Below are positions 27,545 to 36,842 of a DNA stretch of 64,000 bases, one piece after another. The first letter of the stretch is position 1, and each line of letters begins with the position of its first letter. Source of the DNA: an uncultured Alphaproteobacteria bacterium (GTDB lineage: Bacteria > Pseudomonadota > Alphaproteobacteria > HIMB59 > GCA-002718135); the NCBI GenBank assembly GCA_902623545.1, contig CACNUI010000002.1, forward strand, positions 62,001 to 126,000, given 5' to 3'. Both the position numbers and the translations under genes were made by a program. The notes beneath the pieces were generated by a model. That model worked only from the letters and a program-made list of their open reading frames with translations. It searched no databases and had not been told where the DNA came from.

Positions 27545-28837
27545 TTATATTGGTAAAAGTACTAATAATTTTAAACCACCTAATTCTGATTCACCTAATT
27601 TTATTTCACCACCATGTGATCTTACTATATCTCTTGTAATTGTTAATCCTAGCCCACTTTCACCTTTTAATTTATTTCTTGAGGGATCTAATGTAAAAAA
27701 AGGTTTAAATACATCTTCAAATTTTTCTTTTGGTATACCTGGGCCATTATCATTTATTTCTACATTACAACCTTCACCACTTAAATAAATCTTAATATTA
27801 ATTTTATTTGCATATCTCTTTGAATTATCAATAATGTTTTGAAAAGCTCTTTTAAGTTGTATTGGGCGTCCAGATGTTTGAACCCTATTTATTTCATCAA
27901 ATTTAATAACATAGTTTTGTGTATCAATATTTTTTAAGCATTCTTTAATTACATCATTTATAACAATATATTCTATAGTTTCAGGAGATTCTGTTTTGAC
28001 AAAACTCACGTAACTATCTAGCATCGCTGTCATTTCTTGAATATCAATTTCTAGTTCTTTTTTAGCATCGATATCTTTAAGTAGTGATAATTGTAACTTC
28101 ATTCTTGTTAGTGGAGTGCGTAAATCATGACTTACACCTGCTAACATTTCAGTTCTTTGTTTTAAAAATCTTTTTATTCTTGTTCTCATTTGATTAAAAG
28201 CTTGAGATGTTTGACGTATTTCATAAGCTCCAACACTTTTTAATTCTGGTGCATCTAAACCTCTACCAAAAGTCTCTGCTATTATTGCCAATCTTTTTAA
28301 TGGTTTTAGTTGTTTACTCATTAAAAAATAAGACATAAATAATAAAATTAAAGACGCAAATATCATCCAAAGTAAAAAAACAAAGGCTGTTTCGCTGTAA
28401 AGTCTGTCTTTATCTACATTAATTAGCAGAAGATTATTATTGAGCTTTATTTTTATAATAACACCTTTTTCCAAATTACTAACATCAAATGAAAAAGGCC
28501 TGTTTAAGTTTGAAAGAGATTGTCGAAGTCTTTTTGATAAAATTCCTCTACTATCTGTTTTTGAAGATAGACCAAGCAATTCATCTTTATTTAGAGTAAA
28601 TTTCATCTTAAAATCCTTTTCTGCAATTTCTTTTGCATAGATTTCCAAATCATCTTCAATTAATTTTACTATCACATTTATGTCAGCTGCTACTGACTCT
28701 GCCAGACGTTTTGAAATAATATTCCATGATGTTTGATAAAAAACTAAAGACGTAACTAATACTAAAATAATTATTGGCACAAAAATTATAATTATTGAAC
28801 GACCAATTAATGTTGTTGGTATAATATTCTTAAACAT
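27545..28837 (-). CDS. EnvZ-like sensor histidine kinase
   Basis: A 430-residue membrane kinase: a first transmembrane helix (about 13-32), periplasmic sensor region, second helix (about 149-172), HAMP domain, HisKA with the phosphoacceptor in AGVSHDLRTPLTR (about His239) and HATPase_c with IIDNSKRYA, DNGPGIP and GLGLTITRDIV. It overlaps the response regulator by one base, so they form a pair. The signal sensed is unknown. Confidence 0.92.
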   Translation of the reverse strand: MFKNIIPTTLIGRSIIIIFVPIIILVLVTSLVFYQTSWNIISKRLAESVAADINVIVKLIEDDLEIYAKEIAEKDFKMKFTLNKDELLGLSSKTDSRGILSKRLRQSLSNLNRPFSFDVSNLEKGVIIKIKLNNNLLLINVDKDRLYSETAFVFLLWMIFASLILLFMSYFLMSKQLKPLKRLAIIAETFGRGLDAPELKSVGAYEIRQTSQAFNQMRTRIKRFLKQRTEMLAGVSHDLRTPLTRMKLQLSLLKDIDAKKELEIDIQEMTAMLDSYVSFVKTESPETIEYIVINDVIKECLKNIDTQNYVIKFDEINRVQTSGRPIQLKRAFQNIIDNSKRYANKINIKIYLSGEGCNVEINDNGPGIPKEKFEDVFKPFFTLDPSRNKLKGESGLGLTITRDIVRSHGGEIKLGESELGGLKLLVLLPI

Positions 28838-29517
28838 TATAATTCATCACATATTAACTTGTAACCTTTACCTCTAACAGTTTTTATATATTGAGGCTGT
28901 TTAGGATTGTTTTCAATTTTTTGCCTTAATCTAGTTACTCTTACATCAATTTTTCTTAATTCAGTCTCATCGAATTCTTGCTCTGCTAATTCCTCTCTTA
29001 GTACAATATCATTTCTTTTATTAATCAATTTTACTAATAAGTCACACTCACCTTCAGTTAAATAAATAATGTTATTTTTATACTTTAACTCAATGTTTGA
29101 TAAATCAAAAATAAAATTTCCAAAAGTAACTTTTACTATTTTGTTTGATAAATTTTTATACAAATTTAAAAGTTTAATAATTCTTAAGTAAAGTTCTTCA
29201 GCCTCAAAAGGTTTAGATAAATAGTCATCCGCACCTTCTTTCAGGCCATCAATCTTATTTTTATCCTCTCCCATAGCAGTAAGCATCATAACTGGCGTAT
29301 TAGAAATATTTTTTACAAATTCTATTAAATTTATTCCATCCCCATTTGGCATCATTCTATCTAAAATTATAATATCAAAAATTATGTAAGATAAAATTTC
29401 TTTCGCTTCTAAAAAATCTTCACATAAATAGACTTCAAATTTTTTTTCTGTTAAATAATCTCTTAAAAGTTTTCTTAATCTCTCATCATCATCAACAATA
29501 AGTATATTTTTTTTCAT
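28837..29517 (-). CDS. OmpR-family response regulator
   Basis: A 226-residue two-domain regulator. The receiver domain has DDDERLR acidic pocket, phosphoacceptor Asp in IIILDRMMPNGDG, Thr in MLTAMG and Lys in SKPFE. The C-terminal winged-helix domain ends TVRGKGYKL. It lies 5 bases after the MarR gene and one base overlaps the kinase. A MarR plus OmpR-type pair resembles PetP-PetR of Rhodobacter, which controls cytochrome genes; that link is an inference. Confidence 0.92.
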   Translation of the reverse strand: MKKNILIVDDDERLRKLLRDYLTEKKFEVYLCEDFLEAKEILSYIIFDIIILDRMMPNGDGINLIEFVKNISNTPVMMLTAMGEDKNKIDGLKEGADDYLSKPFEAEELYLRIIKLLNLYKNLSNKIVKVTFGNFIFDLSNIELKYKNNIIYLTEGECDLLVKLINKRNDIVLREELAEQEFDETELRKIDVRVTRLRQKIENNPKQPQYIKTVRGKGYKLICDEL

Positions 29518-29522
29518 TAGTA

Positions 29523-30005
29523 TTAATTTATTTCATCAAACTTTCTTTGATTATTTATATCAATCATTTTGTATAGAACTTTTTTAAAGCTATTAATATC
29601 TGACTCCTCAAAATTTTTAATTACATTGTAAATTTTATTAATTTGAATATTTGACAGTTTTTTTTCTAAATCATACCCTCTTTTTGAAAGGGTTAGTTTT
29701 TTTGTCCTTTTATCTTCACCGATTGACAAAATAATATATTTTTCTTTGACTAATTGATTTAAAACCCTAGAGAGACTTTGTTTAGTTATTTGAAGTATTT
29801 TTAGCAGTTCTTTAATAGTTAAATTATTCCTTTTTCCAACAAAATAAATCACTCTGTGATGTGCACGACCAAATTTTATTTGCTCAAGAACTCTATCTGG
29901 GCCGGAGGTAAAATCTCTATATGAAAAAAACATCAATTCTATTATTTTTCTTATTTCTTTTTCATTTAAAAAAAGAGGTGTTAACAAATTATTTAGGTCA
30001 GCCAT
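29523..30005 (-). CDS. MarR-family transcriptional regulator
   Basis: A 160-residue winged-helix protein. The recognition helix region reads LTIKELLKILQITKQSLSRVLNQLVKEKYI and the wing is EDKRTKKLTLSKRG. It is the first gene of a leftward marR-ompR-envZ unit and diverges from ilvE. The PetP proteins of Rhodobacter belong to this group. The 62-base promoter gap holds TTGACT (30007) and AGTCAA (30031) as a loose inverted repeat. Confidence 0.88.
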   Translation of the reverse strand: MADLNNLLTPLFLNEKEIRKIIELMFFSYRDFTSGPDRVLEQIKFGRAHHRVIYFVGKRNNLTIKELLKILQITKQSLSRVLNQLVKEKYIILSIGEDKRTKKLTLSKRGYDLEKKLSNIQINKIYNVIKNFEESDINSFKKVLYKMIDINNQRKFDEIN

Positions 30006-30067
30006 ATTGACTTAATTATGCATGACTGATAGTCAATTGTCATTTAAAAAATAAAATTATTTTAATT

Positions 30068-30952
30068 ATGCTGAAAACATTTGAGAATAGAGATGGTTGG
30101 ATCTGGTATGATGGTAAAATCGTGGAATGGAATAATGCAAAAACTCATGTAATTGGACAAGGTTTACATTATGCCAGTGCCGTATTTGAGGGTGAAAGAG
30201 CATACAATGGCAAGATCTTTAAAAGTGAAGAGCATACAAAAAGATTGTTTAAGTCTGCAGAAACAATAGGAATTAAAATTCCATACACTCAAGATGAAAT
30301 CAATAAAGCAAAAAATGAATTAATTACTAAAATGGATTACAAAGAATGTTATGTTAGACCATTTGCCTGGAGAGGTGGTAAACTAATGGGTTTATCAACA
30401 ACAAATTCTGATGTCCATGTTTCAATCGCAGTTTGGGATGACTGGTCTACTTATTATAAAATTGAGGATATGAAACATGGTTTAACTTTAATTACGTCCC
30501 CATGGAAAAGACCTTCACCTGAATCAATACCTTTTGAAGCTAAGGCATCAGGCCCTTATTTAATTTGTACTCTTTCTAAATCATTTGCTGAAGAAAAAGG
30601 TTACAATGAAGCTCTGATGTTAGATTATAGAGGTTATATTGCTGAAGCCACAAGTTCAAATATTTTTTTAATAAAAGACAAAGAAATTCATACACCAATT
30701 CCTGATTGTTTTCTAAATGGTATTACTCGTCAAACAGTTATTGAAATGGTTAAAGAGCAAGGATTCAATTTAATTGAACGCTACATTCAACCTAACGAAT
30801 TAAAAAATTTTGAGGAAGTATTTCTAACAGGAACAGCAGCTGAGATCACACCTGTGAAATCTATAGATAATCTAAATTTTAGAACTGGAGATAATACAAC
30901 AACATTTCAGTTTATGAAAGATTATAAAAAGATTGTGACAGGTGCTAATTAG
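30068..30952 (+). CDS. ilvE: branched-chain amino acid aminotransferase
   Basis: A 294-residue class IV PLP enzyme interconverting valine, leucine and isoleucine with their keto acids. Signatures are ASAVFEGERAYNG, YVRPFAWRGG, the PLP lysine in FEAKASGPYL, EATSSNIFLIKD, NGITRQTVIEM and TGTAAEITPVKSID. Length is normal. It overlaps converging moaE by 8 bases. Confidence 0.94.
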   Translation: MLKTFENRDGWIWYDGKIVEWNNAKTHVIGQGLHYASAVFEGERAYNGKIFKSEEHTKRLFKSAETIGIKIPYTQDEINKAKNELITKMDYKECYVRPFAWRGGKLMGLSTTNSDVHVSIAVWDDWSTYYKIEDMKHGLTLITSPWKRPSPESIPFEAKASGPYLICTLSKSFAEEKGYNEALMLDYRGYIAEATSSNIFLIKDKEIHTPIPDCFLNGITRQTVIEMVKEQGFNLIERYIQPNELKNFEEVFLTGTAAEITPVKSIDNLNFRTGDNTTTFQFMKDYKKIVTGAN

Positions 30953-31361
30953 AATTTTCTAACCATACTGAATCATTGTGGTAAAACTCTTTTTTCCACA
31001 ATGGTGCATCTTTTTTTAAATAATCCATTATAAATTTACTTGCTTCAAAACTATCTTTTCTATGTTCAGATAAACAAACAACTAAAACTATTTTTTCATT
31101 TACTTTCAGCCTACCATATCTATGCAGAATCAAACAATCTACTAATCTCCATTTTTTAAAAGCATTATTTTTTATTTTAGATAATTCTTTCAATGCCATT
31201 TCTTTATAAACATCTAAATCTAAATATTTTACATCTTTATTATTATTAAAATCTCTAACATATCCAATAAAAGTATTCACGGCTCCAACATTTGAATATT
31301 TATCTTTTAAATATTTAATTTCTTTATCAATATTGAAATTTTTTTTTTGTATTTTAATCAT
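30945..31361 (-). CDS. moaE: molybdopterin synthase catalytic subunit
   Basis: A 138-residue MoaE protein. It transfers sulfur from thiocarboxylated MoaD to precursor Z to make molybdopterin. It has NTFIGYVRDFN, ILHRYGRLKVNEK, CLSEHRKDSFEASKFIMDYLK and the active-site Lys in APLWKKEF. Its start overlaps the moaD stop by one base, so the subunits are coupled. Confidence 0.93.
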   Translation of the reverse strand: MIKIQKKNFNIDKEIKYLKDKYSNVGAVNTFIGYVRDFNNNKDVKYLDLDVYKEMALKELSKIKNNAFKKWRLVDCLILHRYGRLKVNEKIVLVVCLSEHRKDSFEASKFIMDYLKKDAPLWKKEFYHNDSVWLENSN

Positions 31362-31606
31362 TAACCTCCACTTACAGGGGGAAAAATAGCAATTTCATCA
31401 TTTTGATTTAAATTATGATTTTCTGAAACGTATTCCATATTTATTGCAAATCTAAGAATATCTTTAGATAAATGTTTTTGTAAATCTGGATAAATTTTAG
31501 TTAAATATTTTTTTAGATCATTAATATCTTTAGGAAAATCATTATTAATTGTGTCGTATTCTTTGTTAGTTATATCCTTAATCCAAGCAAAGTATTTAAT
31601 TATCAT
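31361..31606 (-). CDS. moaD: molybdopterin synthase sulfur carrier subunit
   Basis: An 81-residue ubiquitin-fold protein with the C-terminal diglycine in FPPVSGG that carries the thiocarboxylate. N-terminal IIKYFAWIKDI and NQNDEIAIFPP are typical. It precedes moaE and lies 1 base from pgsA. Confidence 0.92.
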   Translation of the reverse strand: MIIKYFAWIKDITNKEYDTINNDFPKDINDLKKYLTKIYPDLQKHLSKDILRFAINMEYVSENHNLNQNDEIAIFPPVSGG

Positions 31607-31607
31607 A

Positions 31608-32150
31608 TTAAAAATGTTTTATTGAGCCTTTCACATAATCGTATGCTGTGTATAAAGTCAAAATACCTGCAAACCATAAACAAATTTTTCCCAAATATAT
31701 AATTATAATTAAATTAGTTAAACTTTCTGAAAGTATCAGTAATGCCAAAGCACATAATTGAAATAAAGTTTTCAATTTTGCAACATTTGTAACCGGTATA
31801 CTAATCTTTATACCTGCCAAATACTCTCTCAAACCCGATACAGTTATTTCCCTAAGTAATATAATTAATGCAGGAATAGTTTCCCAATCAGCAATTACAC
31901 CTTTGGATGTTAAAATAAGAATTACAGCTGCGACAAGTAGTTTATCAGCAATAGGATCTAAAAAAGTCCCAAAATTAGTTATCTCATTTCTTATTCTTGC
32001 AAAATAGCCATCAAAATAGTCAGTAATACTAGCGAGACAAAATAAAAAAAATGCAGTCCATCCAAAAAATGGATCTTTTAAATATATACATACTACAATT
32101 ACTGGAATAACTATTATTCTAATCAGAGTTAAAATATTTGACAAGTTCAT
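31608..32150 (-). CDS. pgsA: CDP-diacylglycerol-glycerol-3-phosphate 3-phosphatidyltransferase
   Basis: The committed step to phosphatidylglycerol. The 180-residue membrane protein has the CDP-alcohol phosphotransferase signature DYFDGYFARIRN followed by GTFLDPIADK (D-x2-DG-x2-AR-x8-G-x3-D-x3-D). It has four to five hydrophobic helices. It is 29 bases downstream of uvrC, the widespread uvrC-pgsA-moaD-moaE order. Confidence 0.94.
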   Translation of the reverse strand: MNLSNILTLIRIIVIPVIVVCIYLKDPFFGWTAFFLFCLASITDYFDGYFARIRNEITNFGTFLDPIADKLLVAAVILILTSKGVIADWETIPALIILLREITVSGLREYLAGIKISIPVTNVAKLKTLFQLCALALLILSESLTNLIIIIYLGKICLWFAGILTLYTAYDYVKGSIKHF

Positions 32151-32179
32151 TTTATGTCTAACTCTAAATTAAGAAATTT

Positions 32180-34012
32180 TTAAACGCCATGAAAATATTG
32201 ATAAATTTGTTCAAGAATATTTTCAGGAATTGATTTGATTTTCTTTAATTCCTCAAGACTTGCAAGTTTCATGCTTTCAATTGAGCCAAAGTGTCTTTTT
32301 AATATTTTTTTTCTCTCAGGTCCAACACCCTTAAGATCGTCAAAAACTGATCTTATACTCATTTTGGCTCTTTTATTTCTATGAGTTGTAATAGCAAATC
32401 TGTGAACTTCGTCTCTAATGTTTTGTAAAAAATGAAGAAGAGTATTATTTTCGTTTAATCTGTGAGTCAGTTTTTCATGAATTAAAATCTCTCTACCTGA
32501 ATCTCTTTCTACTCCTTTCGCCATTGAAATAATAGGAATGTTTATTTTAAGATCATTTAATACACTTTTTGCTGCGTTATACTGACCTTTACCTCCATCT
32601 ATTAAAAGCAAATCAGGGAGATCAATTTGATCTCTAAATTTGGTGTTACTAAATCTTCTTATCAGCATTTCTTTCATCATATAGTAATCGTCTACTTTAT
32701 TTTTATTATTCGCAATATTAAACTTTATATTAAACTTTCTATAATTAGATTTAATAAAACCATTATTGTTATAAGCTATCATGACTCCAACTGGAAACTT
32801 CCCAAAGGTATGACTATTATCAAATGCTTCAATTTTATTTATATCCACCTTAATCTGAAATATATTAGTTATTTCTTTTGTAAAGTTATCAAATGACTTC
32901 AGTTTATTTAGTTTTAAATCTAAATTGATACGAGAATTCTTTTCTGCAAATTTTAATAGGTTTTTTTTAGGTCCTTTCAATGGCTTAAGTATTTTAGTAT
33001 GTTCAAAATTTTTTCCAAGAATAGAGAAATTATTACTTTTTTTTATATCTGTATTTGTAATTATTGTTTTAGGTATTTCTTTTTCAGCATAGAATATATT
33101 CAGAAACCCTAACATTATTTCTTCTACTTCAGCTAAATGATCGTGATCAGGAAAAAAGGCTTTTCCACCATAAGATGTATTATTACGAAAAAAGCTACCG
33201 TATATACATGTTTTGCCCTCTTGAGTACTAATAGCAAATACGTCAGCATTTTTAATATCTCTAATTTTAATAGAGTTATTTTGTGCAATGTGTTTTAGTG
33301 CTTTTAATCTATCTCTTAAAGACGCTGCTAATTCAAAGTTTTTTTCTTTTGAAGCCTTATACATTTGATTAGAGAAATCTCTTTGTATTTTTTCTGATTT
33401 TCCACTACTTAAAAAATCATCAGCTGACTCAATTAGTTTTGAATATTCTCTTTTTGTTATTTTTCCTCCACATGGGCCAGAACATCTTTTTAGATAAAAA
33501 TTAAAACATAATTTATTACCCGCTGCAACTTCCTTATCAGTACACGATCTAAGTAAAAATATTCTTTGTATAGTATTTATTGTCCTATTTACTGCATCTG
33601 GACTTGCAAAAGGACCATAATATCTTCCTGATTTATTTTTGGCCCCTCTATGTTTTTCAATTCTTGGAAAGTCATGATTTGATGAAATAAATATATATGG
33701 AAATGATTTATCATCTCTTAGTAAAACATTAAATCTAGGTTTATGTTTTTTTATTAAATTGCATTCTAATATTATTGCTTCTAGTTCAGTATTAGTTACA
33801 AAAAAATTCATAGATTTTGTCAGACTTACCATTCTTTGAATTCTTCTTGTAAGATTATTAATTGATAAATAATTTTTTACCCTATTTGATAAATTTTTTG
33901 CCTTTCCAATATAAAGTATATTCCCTTTATCATCTTCCATTTGATAGACACCAGGTTGAGTTGGTAAGGTTTTTGAGGTAGCTCTTATTATTTCTTGTCC
34001 TTGAAGCGTCAT
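32180..34012 (-). CDS. uvrC: excinuclease ABC subunit C
   Basis: The incision subunit of nucleotide excision repair. The 610-residue protein has an N-terminal GIY-YIG nuclease (QPGVYQMEDDKGNILYIGKAKNL, residues about 19-41), a Cys-containing linker, a UVR domain binding UvrB (about 215-245), an RNase H-like nuclease (VEAFDNSHTFGKFPVGVMI-type and LPDLLLIDGGKGQYNAA) and a C-terminal helix-hairpin-helix (FDDLKGVGPERKKILKRHFGS). All parts are present. Confidence 0.96.
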   Translation of the reverse strand: MTLQGQEIIRATSKTLPTQPGVYQMEDDKGNILYIGKAKNLSNRVKNYLSINNLTRRIQRMVSLTKSMNFFVTNTELEAIILECNLIKKHKPRFNVLLRDDKSFPYIFISSNHDFPRIEKHRGAKNKSGRYYGPFASPDAVNRTINTIQRIFLLRSCTDKEVAAGNKLCFNFYLKRCSGPCGGKITKREYSKLIESADDFLSSGKSEKIQRDFSNQMYKASKEKNFELAASLRDRLKALKHIAQNNSIKIRDIKNADVFAISTQEGKTCIYGSFFRNNTSYGGKAFFPDHDHLAEVEEIMLGFLNIFYAEKEIPKTIITNTDIKKSNNFSILGKNFEHTKILKPLKGPKKNLLKFAEKNSRINLDLKLNKLKSFDNFTKEITNIFQIKVDINKIEAFDNSHTFGKFPVGVMIAYNNNGFIKSNYRKFNIKFNIANNKNKVDDYYMMKEMLIRRFSNTKFRDQIDLPDLLLIDGGKGQYNAAKSVLNDLKINIPIISMAKGVERDSGREILIHEKLTHRLNENNTLLHFLQNIRDEVHRFAITTHRNKRAKMSIRSVFDDLKGVGPERKKILKRHFGSIESMKLASLEELKKIKSIPENILEQIYQYFHGV

Positions 34013-34067
34013 TTTAACAGTCGTAAAGAAGTCAATAATTCTTTAAATAGATTTTTATATAACAATC

Positions 34068-34085
34068 GATTCATATTATTGAAAT
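34068..34085. promoter_or_regulatory. weaker TTCA-N6-TGAA site upstream of xsc
   Basis: GATTCATATTATTGAAAT, 62 bases before the xsc start, matches the core TTCA-N6-TGAA of the palindrome seen in the LacI-linked cluster but not the full TATTCA/TGAATA arms. It may link xsc to that regulon or be chance in AT-rich DNA. The rest of the 134-base gap shows only an AAAGGGAG ribosome-binding site. Confidence 0.3.
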
Positions 34086-34146
34086 TATTATAGTTCATTT
34101 ATTGTTTAATTTAATATAGGGATATTTAGAAATAAAGGGAGTATAT

Positions 34147-35916
34147 ATGGCTAAAATGACAACAGAGGAAGCTTTTGTAAAAGTTTTACAAAAACATGGA
34201 ATACAACATGCCTTTGGCATTATTGGATCTGCTTTTATGCCAATTTCAGATTTGTTTCCTAAAGCTGGTATTACATTCTGGGATGTAGCGCATGAGTCTA
34301 ATGGTGGAATTATGGCTGACGGATATACTAGATCTACTGGAAAAATTGCAATGTGTATAGCCCAAAATGGTCCTGGCATAACAGGTTTAGTTACTCCTAT
34401 TAAAACAGCTTATTGGAATCACACACCAATGCTTCTTGTTACTCCACAAGCAGCAAACAAAACTATGGGACAAGGTGGTTTTCAAGAAGTTGAGCAAATG
34501 AATTTATTTAAAGATATGGTATGTTATCAAGAAGAAGTTAGAGATCCCTCAAGAGTTGCAGAAGTATTAAATAGAGTTATTTCTAAAGCTATAAAAGGCT
34601 CTGCACCAGCACAATTAAATATACCTAGGGATTTTTGGACACAAGTAGTTGACATTGAACTACCACCAATAATAAACTTTGAAAGACCTTCGGGAGGAGC
34701 AGAGGCTATAAAAAAAGCTGCTGATTTATTATCTAATGCAAAATTTCCAGTTATTTTATCTGGAGCAGGAGTTATTTTAGCTGATGCAATTGATGATTGT
34801 AAAAATCTTGCTGAAAAATTAAGTGCGCCTGTCGCATGCGGGTATCAACACAATGATAGTTTTCCAGGCAAGCATCCTCTTGCAGTTGGACCACTAGGTT
34901 ATAATGGTTCAAAAGCCGCAATGGAGATTATTTCTAAAGCTGATGTTGTTCTTGCGCTAGGAACCAGATTGAATCCTTTTTCTACCCTTCCAGGCTATGG
35001 AATTGATTATTGGCCAAAAAATGCTGAAGTAATACAAGTTGATATTAATTCTGATCGAATTGGTCTCACAAAAAAAATAAGTGTAGGTATTTGTGGGGAT
35101 GCAAAATTAGTTTCAAAACAAATATTAGAACACCTTTCTTCTAAAGCAGGAAATGCAAATAGAAAAGAGAGAGAAGAGCTAATTCATCAAATAAAATCAT
35201 CCTGGTTACAAACTTTAACTGGCCTTGATCATGAAGAAGATGATCCAGGCACATCATGGAATAAAGATTCAAGAGATAGGGAGCCTGAAAAAATGTCTCC
35301 TAGAATGGCATGGAGAGCTATACAGGCAGGACTGCCAGAAGATGCTATAATATCAAGTGATATAGGAAACAATTGTGCAATAGGAAATGCTTACCCTACT
35401 TTTGAGAATGGAAGAAAGTATTTAGCACCTGGTTTATTCGGACCATGTGGATATGGCTTTCCTTCTGTTATTGGTGCAAAAATTGGATGCCCTAATACAC
35501 CAGTAGTAGGTTTTGCTGGAGATGGAGCTTTTGGAATAAGTATGAGTGAAATGACTTCCTGTAATAGAGATGGGTGGCCAAATATCACAATGATTATTTT
35601 TAGAAACTATCAATGGGGGGCAGAAAAAAGAAATACAACGCTATGGTATAATAATAATTTTGTAGGGACTGAACTGGATCCCAAACTAAGCTATGCAAAG
35701 ATAGCTGATGCTTGTGGCTTTAAAGGAATAAGAGTTAATACACAGGAAGAATTAACTGAAGCTTTAAAACTTTCATGTAAAGAGCAAATGGAAGGAACTA
35801 CAACTTTTATAGAAGTTATGCTCAACCAAGAGCTTGGAGAACCATTTAGAAGAGATGCTATGAAAGCTCCTGTTGAGGTTGCCGGTATAGATCCTAAAGA
35901 TACTGTTATTCAATAA
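34147..35916 (+). CDS. xsc: sulfoacetaldehyde acetyltransferase
   Basis: A 589-residue thiamine diphosphate enzyme: sulfoacetaldehyde plus phosphate gives acetyl phosphate and sulfite. The N terminus MTTEEAFVKVLQKHGIQHAF, then IIGSAFMPISDLFPKAGITF, TPQAANKTMGQGGFQEVEQM and YQEEVRDPSRVAEVLNRVI are highly characteristic of Xsc rather than acetolactate synthase. The ThDP motif is GDGAFGISMSEM through NYQWGAEKRN. It starts behind AAAGGGAG. The enzyme is the hub for taurine, isethionate and sulfolactate breakdown. The next steps (pta, aminotransferase, ald) lie about 20 kb away. Confidence 0.96.
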   Translation: MAKMTTEEAFVKVLQKHGIQHAFGIIGSAFMPISDLFPKAGITFWDVAHESNGGIMADGYTRSTGKIAMCIAQNGPGITGLVTPIKTAYWNHTPMLLVTPQAANKTMGQGGFQEVEQMNLFKDMVCYQEEVRDPSRVAEVLNRVISKAIKGSAPAQLNIPRDFWTQVVDIELPPIINFERPSGGAEAIKKAADLLSNAKFPVILSGAGVILADAIDDCKNLAEKLSAPVACGYQHNDSFPGKHPLAVGPLGYNGSKAAMEIISKADVVLALGTRLNPFSTLPGYGIDYWPKNAEVIQVDINSDRIGLTKKISVGICGDAKLVSKQILEHLSSKAGNANRKEREELIHQIKSSWLQTLTGLDHEEDDPGTSWNKDSRDREPEKMSPRMAWRAIQAGLPEDAIISSDIGNNCAIGNAYPTFENGRKYLAPGLFGPCGYGFPSVIGAKIGCPNTPVVGFAGDGAFGISMSEMTSCNRDGWPNITMIIFRNYQWGAEKRNTTLWYNNNFVGTELDPKLSYAKIADACGFKGIRVNTQEELTEALKLSCKEQMEGTTTFIEVMLNQELGEPFRRDAMKAPVEVAGIDPKDTVIQ

Positions 35917-35923
35917 TTCATTA

Positions 35924-36835
35924 GTGGATCTTTTATATTTAATCATAGGCTTGTTGCTATTAGTTGCTGGGGCTGAAATAGTTATTAGAGGCTCAGTAAG
36001 TTTTGGAAAAAAATTAAATATTTCACTGTTTGCAATTGGTGTTGTCATCGTTGCTGGTGGCACTTCATTGCCTGAATTAGCTAGTAGTATTAATGCTGTT
36101 ATAAATAATCATGCTGATCTAGCGGTTGGAGCAGTAGTTGGAAGTAATATAGCAAATTTAATATTAGTTATGGCAGCTACTACTGTAATACTCCCAATAA
36201 TTAACATTACTAAAAATCAAATTAATCAAGCGTGGATAAACATAGGTCTTGGAATCGCTTTGATACTTATGAGCTTTTTATATTTTAATTATATATTTGG
36301 AATTGTTTCAATGATTTTGTTAATTTTAATTATGTATCTACAATTTAAAAAAGGTTCATTAGATTTAGAAGAAATAGATAAAAATGAATATTCAACTCTT
36401 TTATCTATATTTTTAATAGTCCTTGGAATTATATTTTTAATATATGGATCTGAGCTATTTGTAAATTCAGCAATTGGCATTGCAAATTATTACAATATTT
36501 CAGAAGCTGTAATTGGATTATCAATCATAGCTTTTGGAACATCATTACCAGAATTAGTAGTAGGGATAATTTCAGCATTAAAGAGAAAAGTTGATTTTGC
36601 TCTTGGTAATATTTTAGGTTCAAATATTTATAATGTGCTTGGTGTTTTAGGTATTAGTTCTTTTTTTGGAACATTTTCAACGCCAGAAATTATAGCTAAG
36701 CAAGATTTATTCTTCATGCTTTTAATTACCTTTATAATTTTAGGTTTTATGTTCTTTTCCAAAAAAATAGGAAGAATTTATGGTAGTATAGGTTTAATAT
36801 TATACGCATGTTATATGTATTTTATTTTTATTTAA
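35924..36835 (+). CDS. CaCA-family cation/Ca2+ exchanger (YrbG-like)
   Basis: A 303-residue inner-membrane exchanger with about ten helices and two alpha-repeats: GGTSLPELASSINAVIN with GAVVGSNIANLIL, and FGTSLPELVVGIISALK with GNILGSNIYNVLG. It uses a GTG start, 7 bases after the xsc stop, so it is probably cotranscribed. Family members exchange Na+ or H+ for Ca2+. No known sulfite exporter (TauE/SafE) is seen nearby, so a link to sulfite or counter-ion handling is only a guess. Confidence 0.88.
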   Translation: MDLLYLIIGLLLLVAGAEIVIRGSVSFGKKLNISLFAIGVVIVAGGTSLPELASSINAVINNHADLAVGAVVGSNIANLILVMAATTVILPIINITKNQINQAWINIGLGIALILMSFLYFNYIFGIVSMILLILIMYLQFKKGSLDLEEIDKNEYSTLLSIFLIVLGIIFLIYGSELFVNSAIGIANYYNISEAVIGLSIIAFGTSLPELVVGIISALKRKVDFALGNILGSNIYNVLGVLGISSFFGTFSTPEIIAKQDLFFMLLITFIILGFMFFSKKIGRIYGSIGLILYACYMYFIFI

Positions 36836-36842
36836 TTGTAGA

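Noticed and set aside
34147-35916. Acetolactate synthase large subunit (ilvB/ilvI)
   Set aside because: Same thiamine family, but N-terminal and mid-protein signatures are those of Xsc, and no small subunit gene follows.
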